Positions 8,156 to 16,850 of a stretch of 31,212 bases of DNA are shown one piece after another. The stretch is taken from contig UQCM01000034.1 in the NCBI GenBank assembly GCA_900539525.1, positions 1 to 31,212 on the forward strand, read 5' to 3'. Every line of letters begins with the position of its first letter. The stretch's first letter is position 1. The notes beneath the pieces are model-generated. The model saw only the letters and a list, made by a program, of their open reading frames with translations, searched no databases and was not told the origin of the DNA. Source of the DNA: an uncultured Blautia sp. GTDB taxonomy: Bacteria > Bacillota > Clostridia > Lachnospirales > Lachnospiraceae. The translations under genes were made by a program, and so were the position numbers.

Positions 8156-9102
8156 AATTTTTTCCGGTATTCGCCCGGAGACATTCCGGTTTCGGATTTA
8201 AACATTTTGGAAAAGTAGGAAAAGTTTGAGTAAGCAAGAGAAGAAGCAATATTACTGATGCTTTCGTTCGTCTTAGAAAGACGGTATTTTGCTTCTTCAA
8301 GCTTTACTTCTGAGAGATAGTCGATCAGTTTCTTTCCGGTTTCCCGTTTGAACACCTTTGCCATATAGTCCGGACTTAAGAATACCTGCTCGGCAAGCTC
8401 TTCTCTGCTGATTGTTTTATTGTCTTTGATCAATTCCATGATCTTCTGGACCAGCTGCTTCGGGTTTTCCTTTGAGTCGGCTTCACTGATCGAGGCGAGC
8501 AGGGTGGCAGCCTGACTCTTCAGAAGTGCCGTCTGGCCGGGAAGTGCCAGATAGTTTCCGGTGTTCCCTGTAAGCACCTGGAGTGTGACCTGAAAGTTGT
8601 CATGGAAAAACCGGAACAGCCTGTCGCAGCCATCCTGGAACATTTGTGTATCCTGCATATCCTCTGCGGGAATCAGTGCAAGAAAATAGCGGGCACCCAG
8701 CTCGGTTGCCGGAGGAACACTGGTTCCGGAAAGAAAGATTTCATTCAGTGCATTTTTGATACAGAAAAACAGGACACCGGTATCCACAGTCTGTGAAGGC
8801 ATCGATACGATGTAAAAGAGTGCCGGTACATAAAGTGCTTCCGGGTCGAAGGGAACCCCCTTACTGTCAGCATTCCACAGGATATAATCCAGTGTACTGT
8901 TTTCAAAAGTATTTCGAAGAAGCTGCTGCCAGAAATGTTCTGCAATTGACAGCTTGTCGGCAGGATGGCTTTCGATGGCGTTCCGGACGTGCGCTGCCTG
9001 GTTTTTCCGGATCTGCTGTACAGCCTCCCGGACAGTGCTGCTCAGTTCTTCAATATCGAAAGGCTTCAGCAGATAGTCATCATTCAGCCCTTTGATACGC
9101 AG
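8146..9102 (-). pseudogene. Truncated AraC-type response regulator
   Basis: Read leftwards, the frame carries the end of a receiver domain (RIKGLNDDYLLKPFDIEEL, 9099-9043, with the conserved Lys-Pro), a helical linker, and a complete AraC/XylS DNA-binding domain ending in YRKKFKK. The DNA-binding part shows LAEQVFLSPDYMAKVFKRE and the second helix-turn-helix IASSLAYSNFSYFSKMF. About 90 N-terminal residues with the phospho-accepting Asp are absent: beyond 9102 the sequence switches to an unrelated gene on the opposite strand. An internal ATG at 8802 could still yield a 218-residue product, but the regulator as such is broken. YesN-like regulators of this type normally sit beside a histidine kinase and sugar ABC genes. 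Confidence 0.8.
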
Positions 9103-9444
9103 CCGGTTCTGGATACGGAGGATGACTGGGTTCTGGTGTGGGGCATTCTGGATTACACCAGGTATCCGAAGGAAGCCGTACAGATATTAAACCTGTTATA
9201 TGAAGATAAAGATATTCTGAACCTGATCCTTTACGGGATTGAAGGACAGCATTATGAGGTTCTGGAGGATGGAAGCTTTACCTGGCCCGCAGGTGTTACA
9301 CGGGAGAATGTCAGCTATGTCTGCTGGAATAAGTGGAAATACAATACGCTAAAAGCAGGGATCTGGCATGGAATGTCAGACGACCTGGAGGGAGAGATGC
9401 AGGATCTCAGGAGCCGGGCAAAGGTATCCAGTTACCATATATGA
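9103..9444 (+). pseudogene. C-terminal fragment of a DUF3502-type ABC solute-binding protein
   Basis: In the frame of 9103-9444 the translation is typical of the C-terminal half of large sugar-binding lipoproteins with the DUF3502 domain: AVQILNLLYEDKDILNLI, YGIEGQHYEVLEDG and TWPAGVTRENVSY are recognisable. There is no signal peptide, lipobox or N-terminal lobe, because the left edge abuts the truncated regulator at about 9100. The right edge breaks off near 9430, about 60 residues short of a normal C-terminus, with a chance stop at 9442. It is not expected to be functional. A longer open frame starting at 8965 is only the antisense of the regulator joined to this piece. Confidence 0.75.
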
Positions 9445-10861
9445 TGGACTGACATCCGCCTACAAGGTTTCAAACAGCGCATGGTGGAGTACCTACCAGA
9501 AGACCTGGGAGGAAAAGAAGGCACAGGCAGCCAGCGAGAAAGCATCAAATGATTATGTGACCTTCACAGCAGGAAGATTTGGTGGTGCGGATTCCTTCCT
9601 GCCGATCGACCAGGCTCTGACTCAGAAGGATATGGATGCAGCAAAGGCAGGCGGTGCGGATACGGCATTTTACACAGTCAGCCGTGTATCCGGCGAGGGT
9701 GCAGACAGAGCGATTGACAAAGGAGAATACTATTTATCCGATGTAGAGCGTGCCAATATTGAGCTGATGGCAAAGAATTTTGACAAAGCTATCGTCCTGC
9801 TGAATGTAGGCGGTGTCATCGATACCAAATTCTATGATGAGATTAAAGAGCTTGACGGTATGGTACTGGTATCACAGGCAGGTATGGAAGGCGGAAATGC
9901 CATGGCAGACTGGGGCTCTGAGGCTAACAGCGTAGTGGGAGCAGCAGGTGAGACAACACAGAGGTACGGTGGAACGCTTGGTATCCCGAATACCGTAGAG
10001 GCAGACGGTCCGGCAGGTGTCCGTGTAACACCGGTTACAACAGACGCAGATGGAAAATCCGTATACAATTACTGCACCGCTTTCCCGATCGGAACGATGC
10101 TGGCACAGACCTGGAACATTGATCTGCTCACCAGAGTAGGACAGGCAATCGGTGAAGAAATGGCTGAGATCGGTATCACACTCTGGCTGGCTCCGGGTAT
10201 GAACATCCACAGAGACCCGCTTTGCGGACGTAACTTTGAGTATTACTCAGAGGATCCGGCACTGACCGGTTTTGTAGGTTCCTGTATAACAGCAGGCGTA
10301 CAGTCCAATAAGGGCGTGGGTGTTACCATTAAGCACTATATCACAAACAATCAGGAAACAAACAGAAGTAAAGTAAATACATCCGTTTCAGAGAGAGCAC
10401 TGAGAGAGATTTACCTGAAAGGCTTTGAGATGGTTGTAAGATCAGCACAGCCGATGGCAATCATGAGTTCCTACAACAAAGTAAACGGTGTTTATGCATG
10501 TGAGAATTTTGACCTTCTGGAATCTATTCCACGCGGTGAGTGGGGATTTGACGGAATGGTTATGACAGACTGGGGTGCAGGCGGACGTGCAAGCATTGAC
10601 GGACAGATGCATGCAGGAAACGACCTGGTGATGCCGGGAAGAACACAGCAGAGAGTCATGGATGCTCTGGCCGGAACGCCGAGTAATGATCTGGATTCTG
10701 CACTGATCCTTGGAGATGTTCAGAAATGTGCATCCAGAGTCCTGACAATGGTTATGAGATCTCTTCAGTTTGGAAGAATGTATGATTCTGTTGACGTAAA
10801 AGCACATACCAGCACCTATGACAACCTGATCTCTTACCGCAGAGAGCAAGGCAGCTGTTAA
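9431..10861 (+). pseudogene. Truncated, internally deleted GH3 beta-glucosidase (inverted-domain type)
   Basis: This is a remnant of the long GH3 class in which the alpha/beta C-domain precedes the catalytic barrel. The left part (9431-9910) shows SRVSGEGADRAIDKGEYYLS, FDKAIVLLNVGG and GMEGGNAMAD from the alpha/beta domain; its beginning is missing. At about 9910 GGNAMAD runs straight into WGSEANSVVGAAGET, so the usual PSGKL region and fibronectin-like part (roughly 200 residues, from memory of the family) have gone in frame. The barrel is well kept: NTVEADGPAGVR, LWLAPGMNIHRDPLCGRNFE, GVTIKHYITNNQE, and the nucleophile region GFDGMVMTDW. Near 10830 a one-base shift would restore AESKAAVKSAAVNK, so the C-terminus may also be frameshifted. 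No proper start codon or ribosome site exists. Confidence 0.82.
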
Positions 10862-10883
10862 GAGCGCAGCTGTAAACAAGCTT

Positions 10884-10931
10884 GAGATTCCGGTCAGGAG
10901 CAATGATTCCTGACCGGGATCTCCTGTTTTC
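10884..10931 (+). terminator. Rho-independent terminator after GH3 remnant
   Basis: A 16-bp stem with one G-U wobble (10884-10899 with 10908-10923, GAGATTCCGGTCAGGA against TCCTGACCGGGATCTC) has an 8-base loop and is followed by CTGTTTTC. Confidence 0.8.
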
Positions 10932-10937
10932 GTTACT

Positions 10938-10958
10938 GGCTGATGTGTGAATAGTTAC
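10938..10958 (+). repeat. Conserved 21-bp motif upstream of a promoter (copy 1)
   Basis: The motif contains GATGTGTGAATAGTTAC. It recurs at 23826-23846 with one mismatch. In both places 39 bases separate its end from the -35 box of a good sigma-A promoter. It may be an operator or the end of a dispersed repeat. Confidence 0.5.
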
Positions 10959-10997
10959 GCTTTTTCGACAAAAAAGTATGTAAAATGCATTATATTA

Positions 10998-11026
10998 TTG
11001 TCTGTTTTTTGGTAATATGTTAGAAT
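10998..11026 (+). promoter_or_regulatory. Sigma-A promoter for the signalling operon
   Basis: The -35 box TTGTCT (10998-11003), a 17-bp spacer and the -10 box TAGAAT (11021-11026) lie 38 bases ahead of the start codon at 11064. The spacing is ideal and the leader carries the ribosome site AAAGGAG. Confidence 0.7.
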
Positions 11027-11063
11027 AATAAGAGAATTGGTTCGTGAATGAAAGGAGTTTAAA

Positions 11064-13241
11064 ATGCCAAGGGATTTATATGGCAATCATGAGTGCAAAG
11101 AGTTGGATACTTCTTATGGAAAAGCGGGTTGCAGGACGAGAAAAGTGCTGATCGTGGATGATGATGAGATAAGCTGTAATGTTTTGTGCCGTATCTTAAA
11201 GGAGCAGTATCATACATTGGTGGCAGTGAACGGGAAAGAGGCTCTGGAAATCCTGAATGCTGAGAAAGAGGGAATTTCACTGGTCCTTCTTGATCTGATG
11301 ATGCCGGTGATGGACGGATATGAATTCCTGGATCTGATGCGGAAGGATGCCAGACTCTCTGCGATTCCTGTCATCGTTACGACGGCGAAGGATCAGGAAG
11401 AAGATGAGATCAGATGTCTGGAGAATGGAGCGGCTGACTTTGTGTCAAAGCCGTATCGTCCGGAGGTCGTGAAGCGGAGAGTGGACAGACTGATCCGGTT
11501 GTGGGAAACAACAACAATGATTGAAGAAAAAGAGCGTGACAGACTGACCGGACTTTACAGCAGGGAGGCTTTCTATCTGGAGACAGCACGGATCCTGGAG
11601 AAGAATCCGTGCGTGGCATATGACCTGGTGGTTGCAAATGTGGAAAATTTTAAAGTGGTGAATGAGCGTCTGGGTGTTACGATCGGAGATAAGACCCTCT
11701 GCTATATGGCTGACCGGTATCGGAGAATCGTGGGAGAGAAGGGCATTTGTACAAGACTTCATGGCGATGTATTTGCGATGCTCATCGCACACGGTGACGG
11801 CAGCTGGAGGGAAAGCCTGCTGTGGCAGTGGGATGAAGAGGTGAGCGGAATCCCACTGCGTAATCTGGTGATCAAATATGGAATTTACGAGAATGTGGAT
11901 CGCAGGATTCCGCCCTTTGGAATGTGTGACCGGGCTATCCTGGCAATGAATAAGATCAGGAACAGGTATGGACGGTATGTTTCCATCTATGAGGATTCCC
12001 TGTCAACGACTCTTCTGAAAGAGCAGAAGATTCTCGATACTATGGAGCGGGCGCTGGTGGAGCATCAGTTTGAGGTGTATTATCAGCCCAAATACGATCT
12101 CATCGGTGACTGTGTGTCAGGGGCGGAAGCACTGGTCCGCTGGGTACATCCGGAGTTTGGATTTATGTCTCCGGGAGAGTTTATTCCACTGTTTGAAAAG
12201 AATGGATTTATTACAAAGCTGGACTTTTATGTCTGGGAAGAGGTGTGCAAAAGCCTGAGAAAATGGAAGGATGAAGGACGACGCCCGATCCCTGTATCTG
12301 TGAATATTTCAAGAATGGATTTTTCCGTGCCGGACCTGTCAGAGGAGATTATCGGACTGGCGGACAGATACGGGATCGACAGGGAAACTCTTCATCTGGA
12401 GGTTACAGAATCTGTTTATATGGATGAACCGCAGCGGATCGTCGAGACAGTGACCAGGCTGAGGGAGAGTGGCTTTAAGATTGAGATGGATGATTTTGGA
12501 ACGGGTTACTCCTCTTTAAATATGCTCAGTGAGATGCCGATCGATTTTCTGAAGCTGGATATCAAATTTATCCAGAAGAATTCGGAAAACAGGAAAAATA
12601 TTCTGGGCTTTATCATCAGTCTTGCAAAATGGCTGAATCTGGAAACGATTGCGGAGGGTGTGGAAAACATCGATCAGGTGGAGAAGCTGAAAAGTTTTGG
12701 CTGTGATTATGTTCAGGGGTACTATTTTGCAAAGCCGATGCAAAGGGAGGCGTTTGAACGTTATCTGGAGAAGGTTTCCTGTCGGGAAAGAGCAACGGTT
12801 GATGAAGGAAAAGGGATTCGTGAGGTTTTTACAGACATAAGCGTGGGAAAAAACCGGAAGCTCCTGCTTGTTGAGGACAGCGATATGAACCGGGAGATCC
12901 TAAAGGCTATGCTGGAGCCTTATTATTATTTAGAAGAAGCTGCTGACGGGGAAGCAGCTTACCGCTATCTTATGTCGCATCCCGGAGAGATCTCTTTGAT
13001 CCTCCTGGATCTGGTGATGCCAGTAATGGATGGTTTTCAGTTTATGAAATTGAGAGAGCAGGAGAAAAATATTTCAAATATTCCGGTTATCATTACATCG
13101 GAGACGGAGACAGACAGTGCGCTGATGGCATTGAAACTGGGGGCGGAGTATTTTATCGGAAAACCGTATCGGAAAGAGCTTCTACTGCTTTCTATCAGAA
13201 ATGCGCTCAGACGCGGCAGTGAAAGGGACAACAGGAATTAA
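11064..13241 (+). CDS. Dual-receiver c-di-GMP phosphodiesterase (REC-GGDEF*-EAL-REC)
   Basis: This 725-residue cytoplasmic response regulator has an N-terminal receiver (residues ~27-145, phospho-Asp77, Lys129), a degenerate GGDEF domain (~158-310), an EAL domain (~330-570) and a second receiver (~599-718, Asp649, Lys700). The GGDEF signature reads HGDVF at 233-237, so cyclase activity is unlikely. The EAL domain keeps its catalytic set: EALVRW at 355-360, VNISR, LEVTES, DDFGTGYSS, LKLDIKF, AEGVE and QGYYFAKP. It should therefore hydrolyse c-di-GMP to pGpG, gated by phosphorylation at either end. The hybrid kinase and HPt protein encoded immediately downstream are its likely phosphodonors. 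The start is backed by AAAGGAG and a promoter directly upstream. Confidence 0.92.
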   Translation: MPRDLYGNHECKELDTSYGKAGCRTRKVLIVDDDEISCNVLCRILKEQYHTLVAVNGKEALEILNAEKEGISLVLLDLMMPVMDGYEFLDLMRKDARLSAIPVIVTTAKDQEEDEIRCLENGAADFVSKPYRPEVVKRRVDRLIRLWETTTMIEEKERDRLTGLYSREAFYLETARILEKNPCVAYDLVVANVENFKVVNERLGVTIGDKTLCYMADRYRRIVGEKGICTRLHGDVFAMLIAHGDGSWRESLLWQWDEEVSGIPLRNLVIKYGIYENVDRRIPPFGMCDRAILAMNKIRNRYGRYVSIYEDSLSTTLLKEQKILDTMERALVEHQFEVYYQPKYDLIGDCVSGAEALVRWVHPEFGFMSPGEFIPLFEKNGFITKLDFYVWEEVCKSLRKWKDEGRRPIPVSVNISRMDFSVPDLSEEIIGLADRYGIDRETLHLEVTESVYMDEPQRIVETVTRLRESGFKIEMDDFGTGYSSLNMLSEMPIDFLKLDIKFIQKNSENRKNILGFIISLAKWLNLETIAEGVENIDQVEKLKSFGCDYVQGYYFAKPMQREAFERYLEKVSCRERATVDEGKGIREVFTDISVGKNRKLLLVEDSDMNREILKAMLEPYYYLEEAADGEAAYRYLMSHPGEISLILLDLVMPVMDGFQFMKLREQEKNISNIPVIITSETETDSALMALKLGAEYFIGKPYRKELLLLSIRNALRRGSERDNRN

Positions 13242-13263
13242 GAAAAAGGTGGAGGAGAAAGGT

Positions 13264-16038
13264 ATGAGGGAGGGGAAGAAATATCACAAGCGTGTCACAG
13301 GAGTTATACTTCTGATCGTTATCCTGTTTTGTTTCTATGGGGGTTCTGCGCTGGCACAGGGCGACCGTCCGGCGGGAGAAACGGAGAGAAAGGAACCGGG
13401 AAGAGTTCTGTTTATCAGTTCGTATTCCTATACCTGGTCAACAGTACCGCTTCAGATGCAGGGGATTCGATCTTCACTCCCGGATTATGTAACACTGGAT
13501 GTGGAATTCATGGATACGAAAACACTTCCTTTGGAAATGGCAGAGGATGAACTCATGGAGCGGATGCGGTATAAAAAGGAGCATCTTGTTTCCTATGATG
13601 TGGTGATCGTCGGGGATGATGCGGCACTGCTGTTTGTCATGCAGCACCGGGGGGAACTGTTTGACGGGATTCCGATTATATTTGAAGGCATCAACAATAT
13701 CAAATATGCTGAAGAAGTCAGCCGTGATCCTCTGGTGACTGGAGTGATAGAGAAGTTTTCTTATAAAGAGAATCTGGATTTTGCCATGAAGATCTGCCCG
13801 AAGGCAGATAAGGTTCTGGCAATCGTAGACAATACAGTCACAGGAATCGGGGAACAGCAGCAGTTTTTTGACCAGGAGGACAACTATCCGCAGCTTACTT
13901 TTGATGTGATCAACGGTTCCCTGATGACGAAAGACGAACTGATCACAGCCATTTCCGATGTGGGTAAGGATACGATCCTGCTTTATCTGATTATGTCTGA
14001 AGATGCAGAGGGAAATATTTATACAAATGAACAGTTCTGCCATATCCTTAAGGAATATGCGAATGTTCCTGTGCTGCGTTTTGTACAGGCGGGAATCGGA
14101 GAAGGCGTCCTGGGCGGAAATATCGTATTTCACGAGGAATCAGGAGCCATAGCAGGCAGGATGGCTGCAGAGATCTTAAATGGTACAGATCCATCAGAGA
14201 TCCCTATGCAAAGTGACAGTCCGAATGGATTTTATCTGGATCAGAATGTGATTGACCGATTTGAGATATCCGGAAAACTGATTCCTTCGGATGCAGTGCT
14301 CATCAACCGGAAGCCGGGCTTCTGGGAGGAGTATGGAAGGGTAGTGTTCATTACACTGTTTACTGCGTTGATCGTGATGGCTGTGATGGCGATTGTCATG
14401 CGGGCGGTCTATGAGCGCCGCCGCAGTATGGAACTGGAGGAAAAAAACCGGCAGCTGGCCAGTGCAGTGACTACAGCGGAGGATGCAAATGGAGCGAAAT
14501 CCCAGTTTCTGGCACAGATGAGCCATGAGCTGCGCACACCAATGAATGCAATTATCGGATTGACAGTGATTGCAAAGACGGAGACAGAAAGGCCTGATAA
14601 GATTCGGGAATATCTTGGGAAAATAGAATCAAGCTCCAGGCTGCTTCTTGGAATCATCAATGATGTACTGGATATGTCAGCAATTGAACGGGGAAAAATG
14701 AAGCTGGACAATGCCCCGTTTGATTTTAAAAAACAGCTGTCCGGCATTGTGAATCTGTTTTATCAGCAGACGAAGCAGAAAAAGATTCTGTTCAGAGTTC
14801 ATATGAATGGAGTGACTGAGGAAACTCTTGTGGGAGATGAACTGCGGGTCAACCAGATTATGATGAATCTTCTGTCGAATGCGGTTAAGTTTACACCGTC
14901 TGGTGGAAGGATAGATTTTGTTGTGACACAGAGCAGCCGGTCGCTGGATAAGATTTACATGCGTTTTGAGGTGAAGGATACCGGGTGTGGAATGAATGAG
15001 GATATGCTTCAGAGGCTGTTCCGGCCATTTGAGCAGCAGGACGCTTCTACGGCACGCAAACATGGCGGAAGTGGTCTGGGTCTCTCGATCACCAGGAGTC
15101 TGGTAGAGATGATGGGAGGATCGATCCGGGCGGAGAGTGTCGTAAATGAAGGAAGTACGTTTATCGTCGATATTCCTTTTGCATCCTGTGAGCAGGAAGT
15201 TATCCAGGAAAGCAGTTTTGAAGATATCCGTACGCTGGTGGTGGATGATGATGAAAGTGCCTGCAGGTACTGCGGGATCCTCCTTGATAATCTGGGAATC
15301 AGGTATGATTACGTCATGGACGGCGAGGCTGCCCTGGAGCTGCTTGGCGAGGCGGAGGATCAGGGAGATCCTTATCGGCTTTGTATCATCGACTGGAATA
15401 TGCCTTCCATGAACGGCGGGGATGTTACGAGGGAAATCCGTTCCATTTTTGGCGAAGATGCGGTTGTGGTTATTGCATCTGCTTATGATCTGAACGAGAT
15501 TGAGGCGGAAGGGAGAAAGGCAGGAGCGAACTGGTTTATGGCGAAGCCGATGTTCCAGTCCAGCCTGTTTAATATCCTGAACCGCATTGCCGGGAAGTTT
15601 GCGGGAGCAGAAACCTATGATACAGCTGCAAAGTACGATTTTACGGGACGTCATGTATTGATCGCAGAGGATGTGGAACTAAATATGGAAGTAGCGGTCA
15701 GTCTGCTCAATATGGTCGGCATTGAGGTACAGGGAGCCGAAAACGGAAGAAAAGCCCTGGAGATTTATGAACAGGCACCGGACGGGTTCTTTGACTGTAT
15801 CTTTCTTGATATCAATATGCCGGAAATGGACGGATATGAAACCGTGCGTGCGATCCGGAGAAGTGCGAAGCCGGATGCAGCCGGCGTCCCTGTCTTTGCC
15901 ATGACGGCAAATGCATTTGCAGAAGATGTGACAGCAGCGATGGATGCGGGCATGAATGGTCATATTGCAAAGCCCATTGAAACCAATATATTATATGAAA
16001 CACTTCAGGAGGTTTTTAAGAATCATGAACAGATATAA
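13264..16038 (+). CDS. Hybrid histidine kinase with ABC-substrate-binding-like sensor and two receivers
   Basis: This is a 924-residue membrane sensor kinase. The start at 13264 is chosen for GGAGGAGAAAGGT; an upstream start at 13201 overlaps the previous gene. Order: signal anchor or cleavable signal (~10-31, ending SALAQ), extracellular domain ~45-340 resembling ABC_sub_bind proteins (RVLFISSYSYTWSTVPLQ), membrane helix ~359-382, HisKA with phospho-His421 (AQMSHELRTPMNAI), HATPase with N-box NLLSNAVKFT and G-boxes DTGCGM and GGSGLGLSI, receiver 1 with Asp710 (IIDWNMPSMNG), and receiver 2 with Asp849 (FLDINMPEMDGYE). No HPt domain is fused; that function is supplied by the overlapping next gene. 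The ligand is unknown; the fold suggests a small molecule. Confidence 0.92.
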   Translation: MREGKKYHKRVTGVILLIVILFCFYGGSALAQGDRPAGETERKEPGRVLFISSYSYTWSTVPLQMQGIRSSLPDYVTLDVEFMDTKTLPLEMAEDELMERMRYKKEHLVSYDVVIVGDDAALLFVMQHRGELFDGIPIIFEGINNIKYAEEVSRDPLVTGVIEKFSYKENLDFAMKICPKADKVLAIVDNTVTGIGEQQQFFDQEDNYPQLTFDVINGSLMTKDELITAISDVGKDTILLYLIMSEDAEGNIYTNEQFCHILKEYANVPVLRFVQAGIGEGVLGGNIVFHEESGAIAGRMAAEILNGTDPSEIPMQSDSPNGFYLDQNVIDRFEISGKLIPSDAVLINRKPGFWEEYGRVVFITLFTALIVMAVMAIVMRAVYERRRSMELEEKNRQLASAVTTAEDANGAKSQFLAQMSHELRTPMNAIIGLTVIAKTETERPDKIREYLGKIESSSRLLLGIINDVLDMSAIERGKMKLDNAPFDFKKQLSGIVNLFYQQTKQKKILFRVHMNGVTEETLVGDELRVNQIMMNLLSNAVKFTPSGGRIDFVVTQSSRSLDKIYMRFEVKDTGCGMNEDMLQRLFRPFEQQDASTARKHGGSGLGLSITRSLVEMMGGSIRAESVVNEGSTFIVDIPFASCEQEVIQESSFEDIRTLVVDDDESACRYCGILLDNLGIRYDYVMDGEAALELLGEAEDQGDPYRLCIIDWNMPSMNGGDVTREIRSIFGEDAVVVIASAYDLNEIEAEGRKAGANWFMAKPMFQSSLFNILNRIAGKFAGAETYDTAAKYDFTGRHVLIAEDVELNMEVAVSLLNMVGIEVQGAENGRKALEIYEQAPDGFFDCIFLDINMPEMDGYETVRAIRRSAKPDAAGVPVFAMTANAFAEDVTAAMDAGMNGHIAKPIETNILYETLQEVFKNHEQI

Positions 16039-16372
16039 GCTTTCCAGGGCAGGTGTTGATGTGAATCAGGGCTTAAAGCGACTGGATAATGACAAAGAGC
16101 TGTATGAAATGCTGATGCAGAAGTTTTGTGAGGATGCCCATTATGAAGGGCTGAAAAAAGCCATGGAGCAGGGAGATATGCGGCAGGCCTTTCAGCAGGC
16201 TCATGCCCTGAAGGGCATGGCGGGAAATTTAAGCTTCGAGCGGCTGCATACGGCACTTATTCCCATGGTGGAAGAGCTCAGGAGCGGCAGCATGGAGAAG
16301 GCACAGGAATTGTTTGGTGAGGTTACAGAGGCATATGATGTTTTGATAGGAGTATTGCGTGGAGATTCCTGA
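16025..16372 (+). CDS. Stand-alone histidine phosphotransfer (HPt) protein
   Basis: This 115-residue helical protein has the HPt motif AHALKGMAGNLSF, with His60 as the phosphorylation site. The start at 16025 follows AGGAGGTTTTTAAGAATC and overlaps the last 14 bases of the kinase gene in another frame, indicating translational coupling. It most likely carries phosphate from the kinase receivers to the receivers of the EAL protein encoded two genes upstream. Longer upstream in-frame starts (from 15956) lie within the kinase and lack a ribosome site. Confidence 0.88.
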   Translation: MNRYKLSRAGVDVNQGLKRLDNDKELYEMLMQKFCEDAHYEGLKKAMEQGDMRQAFQQAHALKGMAGNLSFERLHTALIPMVEELRSGSMEKAQELFGEVTEAYDVLIGVLRGDS

Positions 16373-16410
16373 TGCAGGAGGCATCAGAATGGAGGATAGC
16401 TGCAGAGGTG

Positions 16411-16446
16411 GCATCAAGGGGTCAAAAGTATTTGACCCCTTGATGC
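16411..16446. repeat. GGGGTCAAAAGTATTTGACCCC palindrome type, copy 2 (possible terminator)
   Basis: A 16-bp perfect stem (GCATCAAGGGGTCAAA at 16411-16426, complement at 16431-16446) has the loop AGTA. It closes the signalling operon 38 bases after the HPt stop codon. A partial T-run (GGATTTTTCC) follows 5-10 bases later, so termination is possible. The core is shared with copies at 1577 and 31121. Confidence 0.65.
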
Positions 16447-16488
16447 CTTCGGATTTTTCCGCGCTCCCGCGCTCCCAAAATCCGCTAA

Positions 16489-16540
16489 ACATTCGAAATC
16501 CGCTTCGCTGCCTGCTCATGAAAGCAGCACAAAAGGCGGC
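16489..16540 (+). repeat. 52-bp dispersed repeat, intergenic copy
   Basis: This segment is identical at 51 of 52 positions to 17407-17458, which lies inside the start of uvrB. It contains AATCCGCTTCGCTGCC and AAAGCAGCACAAAAGGCGGC. Its first 15 bases (with one change) also match the reverse strand of 21-35. It sits in the 256-base gap between the HPt gene and the DUF3791 gene, directly after the copy-2 palindrome. Confidence 0.85.
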
Positions 16541-16585
16541 CTGATAAAAATTAAAAAGTGTAGTGTAAGATTTATGAATTTTTGA

Positions 16586-16591
16586 TATAAT
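16586..16591 (+). promoter_or_regulatory. Likely -10 box for the DUF3791 gene
   Basis: A perfect TATAAT sits 37 bases ahead of the start codon. The expected -35 position (GTGTAA) matches consensus poorly, so an activator or weak promoter is implied. Confidence 0.4.
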
Positions 16592-16628
16592 CAAAGTAGA
16601 TCTAAGATACAGGAAAGGAGAGGGTGAT

Positions 16629-16850
16629 ATGACGAAAGCAGATAGAAACCTAATAGATTACATTGTTGTTTGTATCAGTGAATTTGCAAACCGGTACGGG
16701 ATGCATATGAGAGATGCTTATATTTATTTGAACCGTTATAAAGGAATTGAATTTCTAAAAGAATTCTATGATGTGGAGCATACCCTCTCATTTGATGATG
16801 CTTTGGATGATCTGGCTGCAATATGCAGGAAAAATGGAGGTGCAGCTTAG
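16629..16850 (+). CDS. DUF3791-family small protein
   Basis: This 73-residue soluble protein has ribosome site AAAGGAGAGGG ahead of 16629. The sequence NLIDYIVVCISEFANRYG, then AYIYLNRYKGIEFLKEFYDV and HTLSFDDALDDLAAIC, fits the DUF3791 family, small proteins commonly encoded next to DUF3990 proteins in Firmicutes. The organisation resembles a toxin-antitoxin pair in which this would be the small partner; function is not established. The partner gene starts on its last base but is broken. Confidence 0.75.
   Translation: MTKADRNLIDYIVVCISEFANRYGMHMRDAYIYLNRYKGIEFLKEFYDVEHTLSFDDALDDLAAICRKNGGAA

Noticed and set aside
8965..9444. 159-residue plus-strand gene
   Set aside because: Its first ~45 codons are antisense to the regulator remnant; only the later part resembles a protein, and that part is a fragment.
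9368..10861. Novel fusion protein of an SBP piece and GH3
   Set aside because: The first ~20 codons are an out-of-frame reading of the binding-protein remnant; no ribosome site precedes the start, so it is a chance extension of a truncated GH3.
14677..15654. 325-residue open frame antisense to the hybrid kinase
   Set aside because: Covers the ATPase and receiver domains of a well-supported gene on the other strand.
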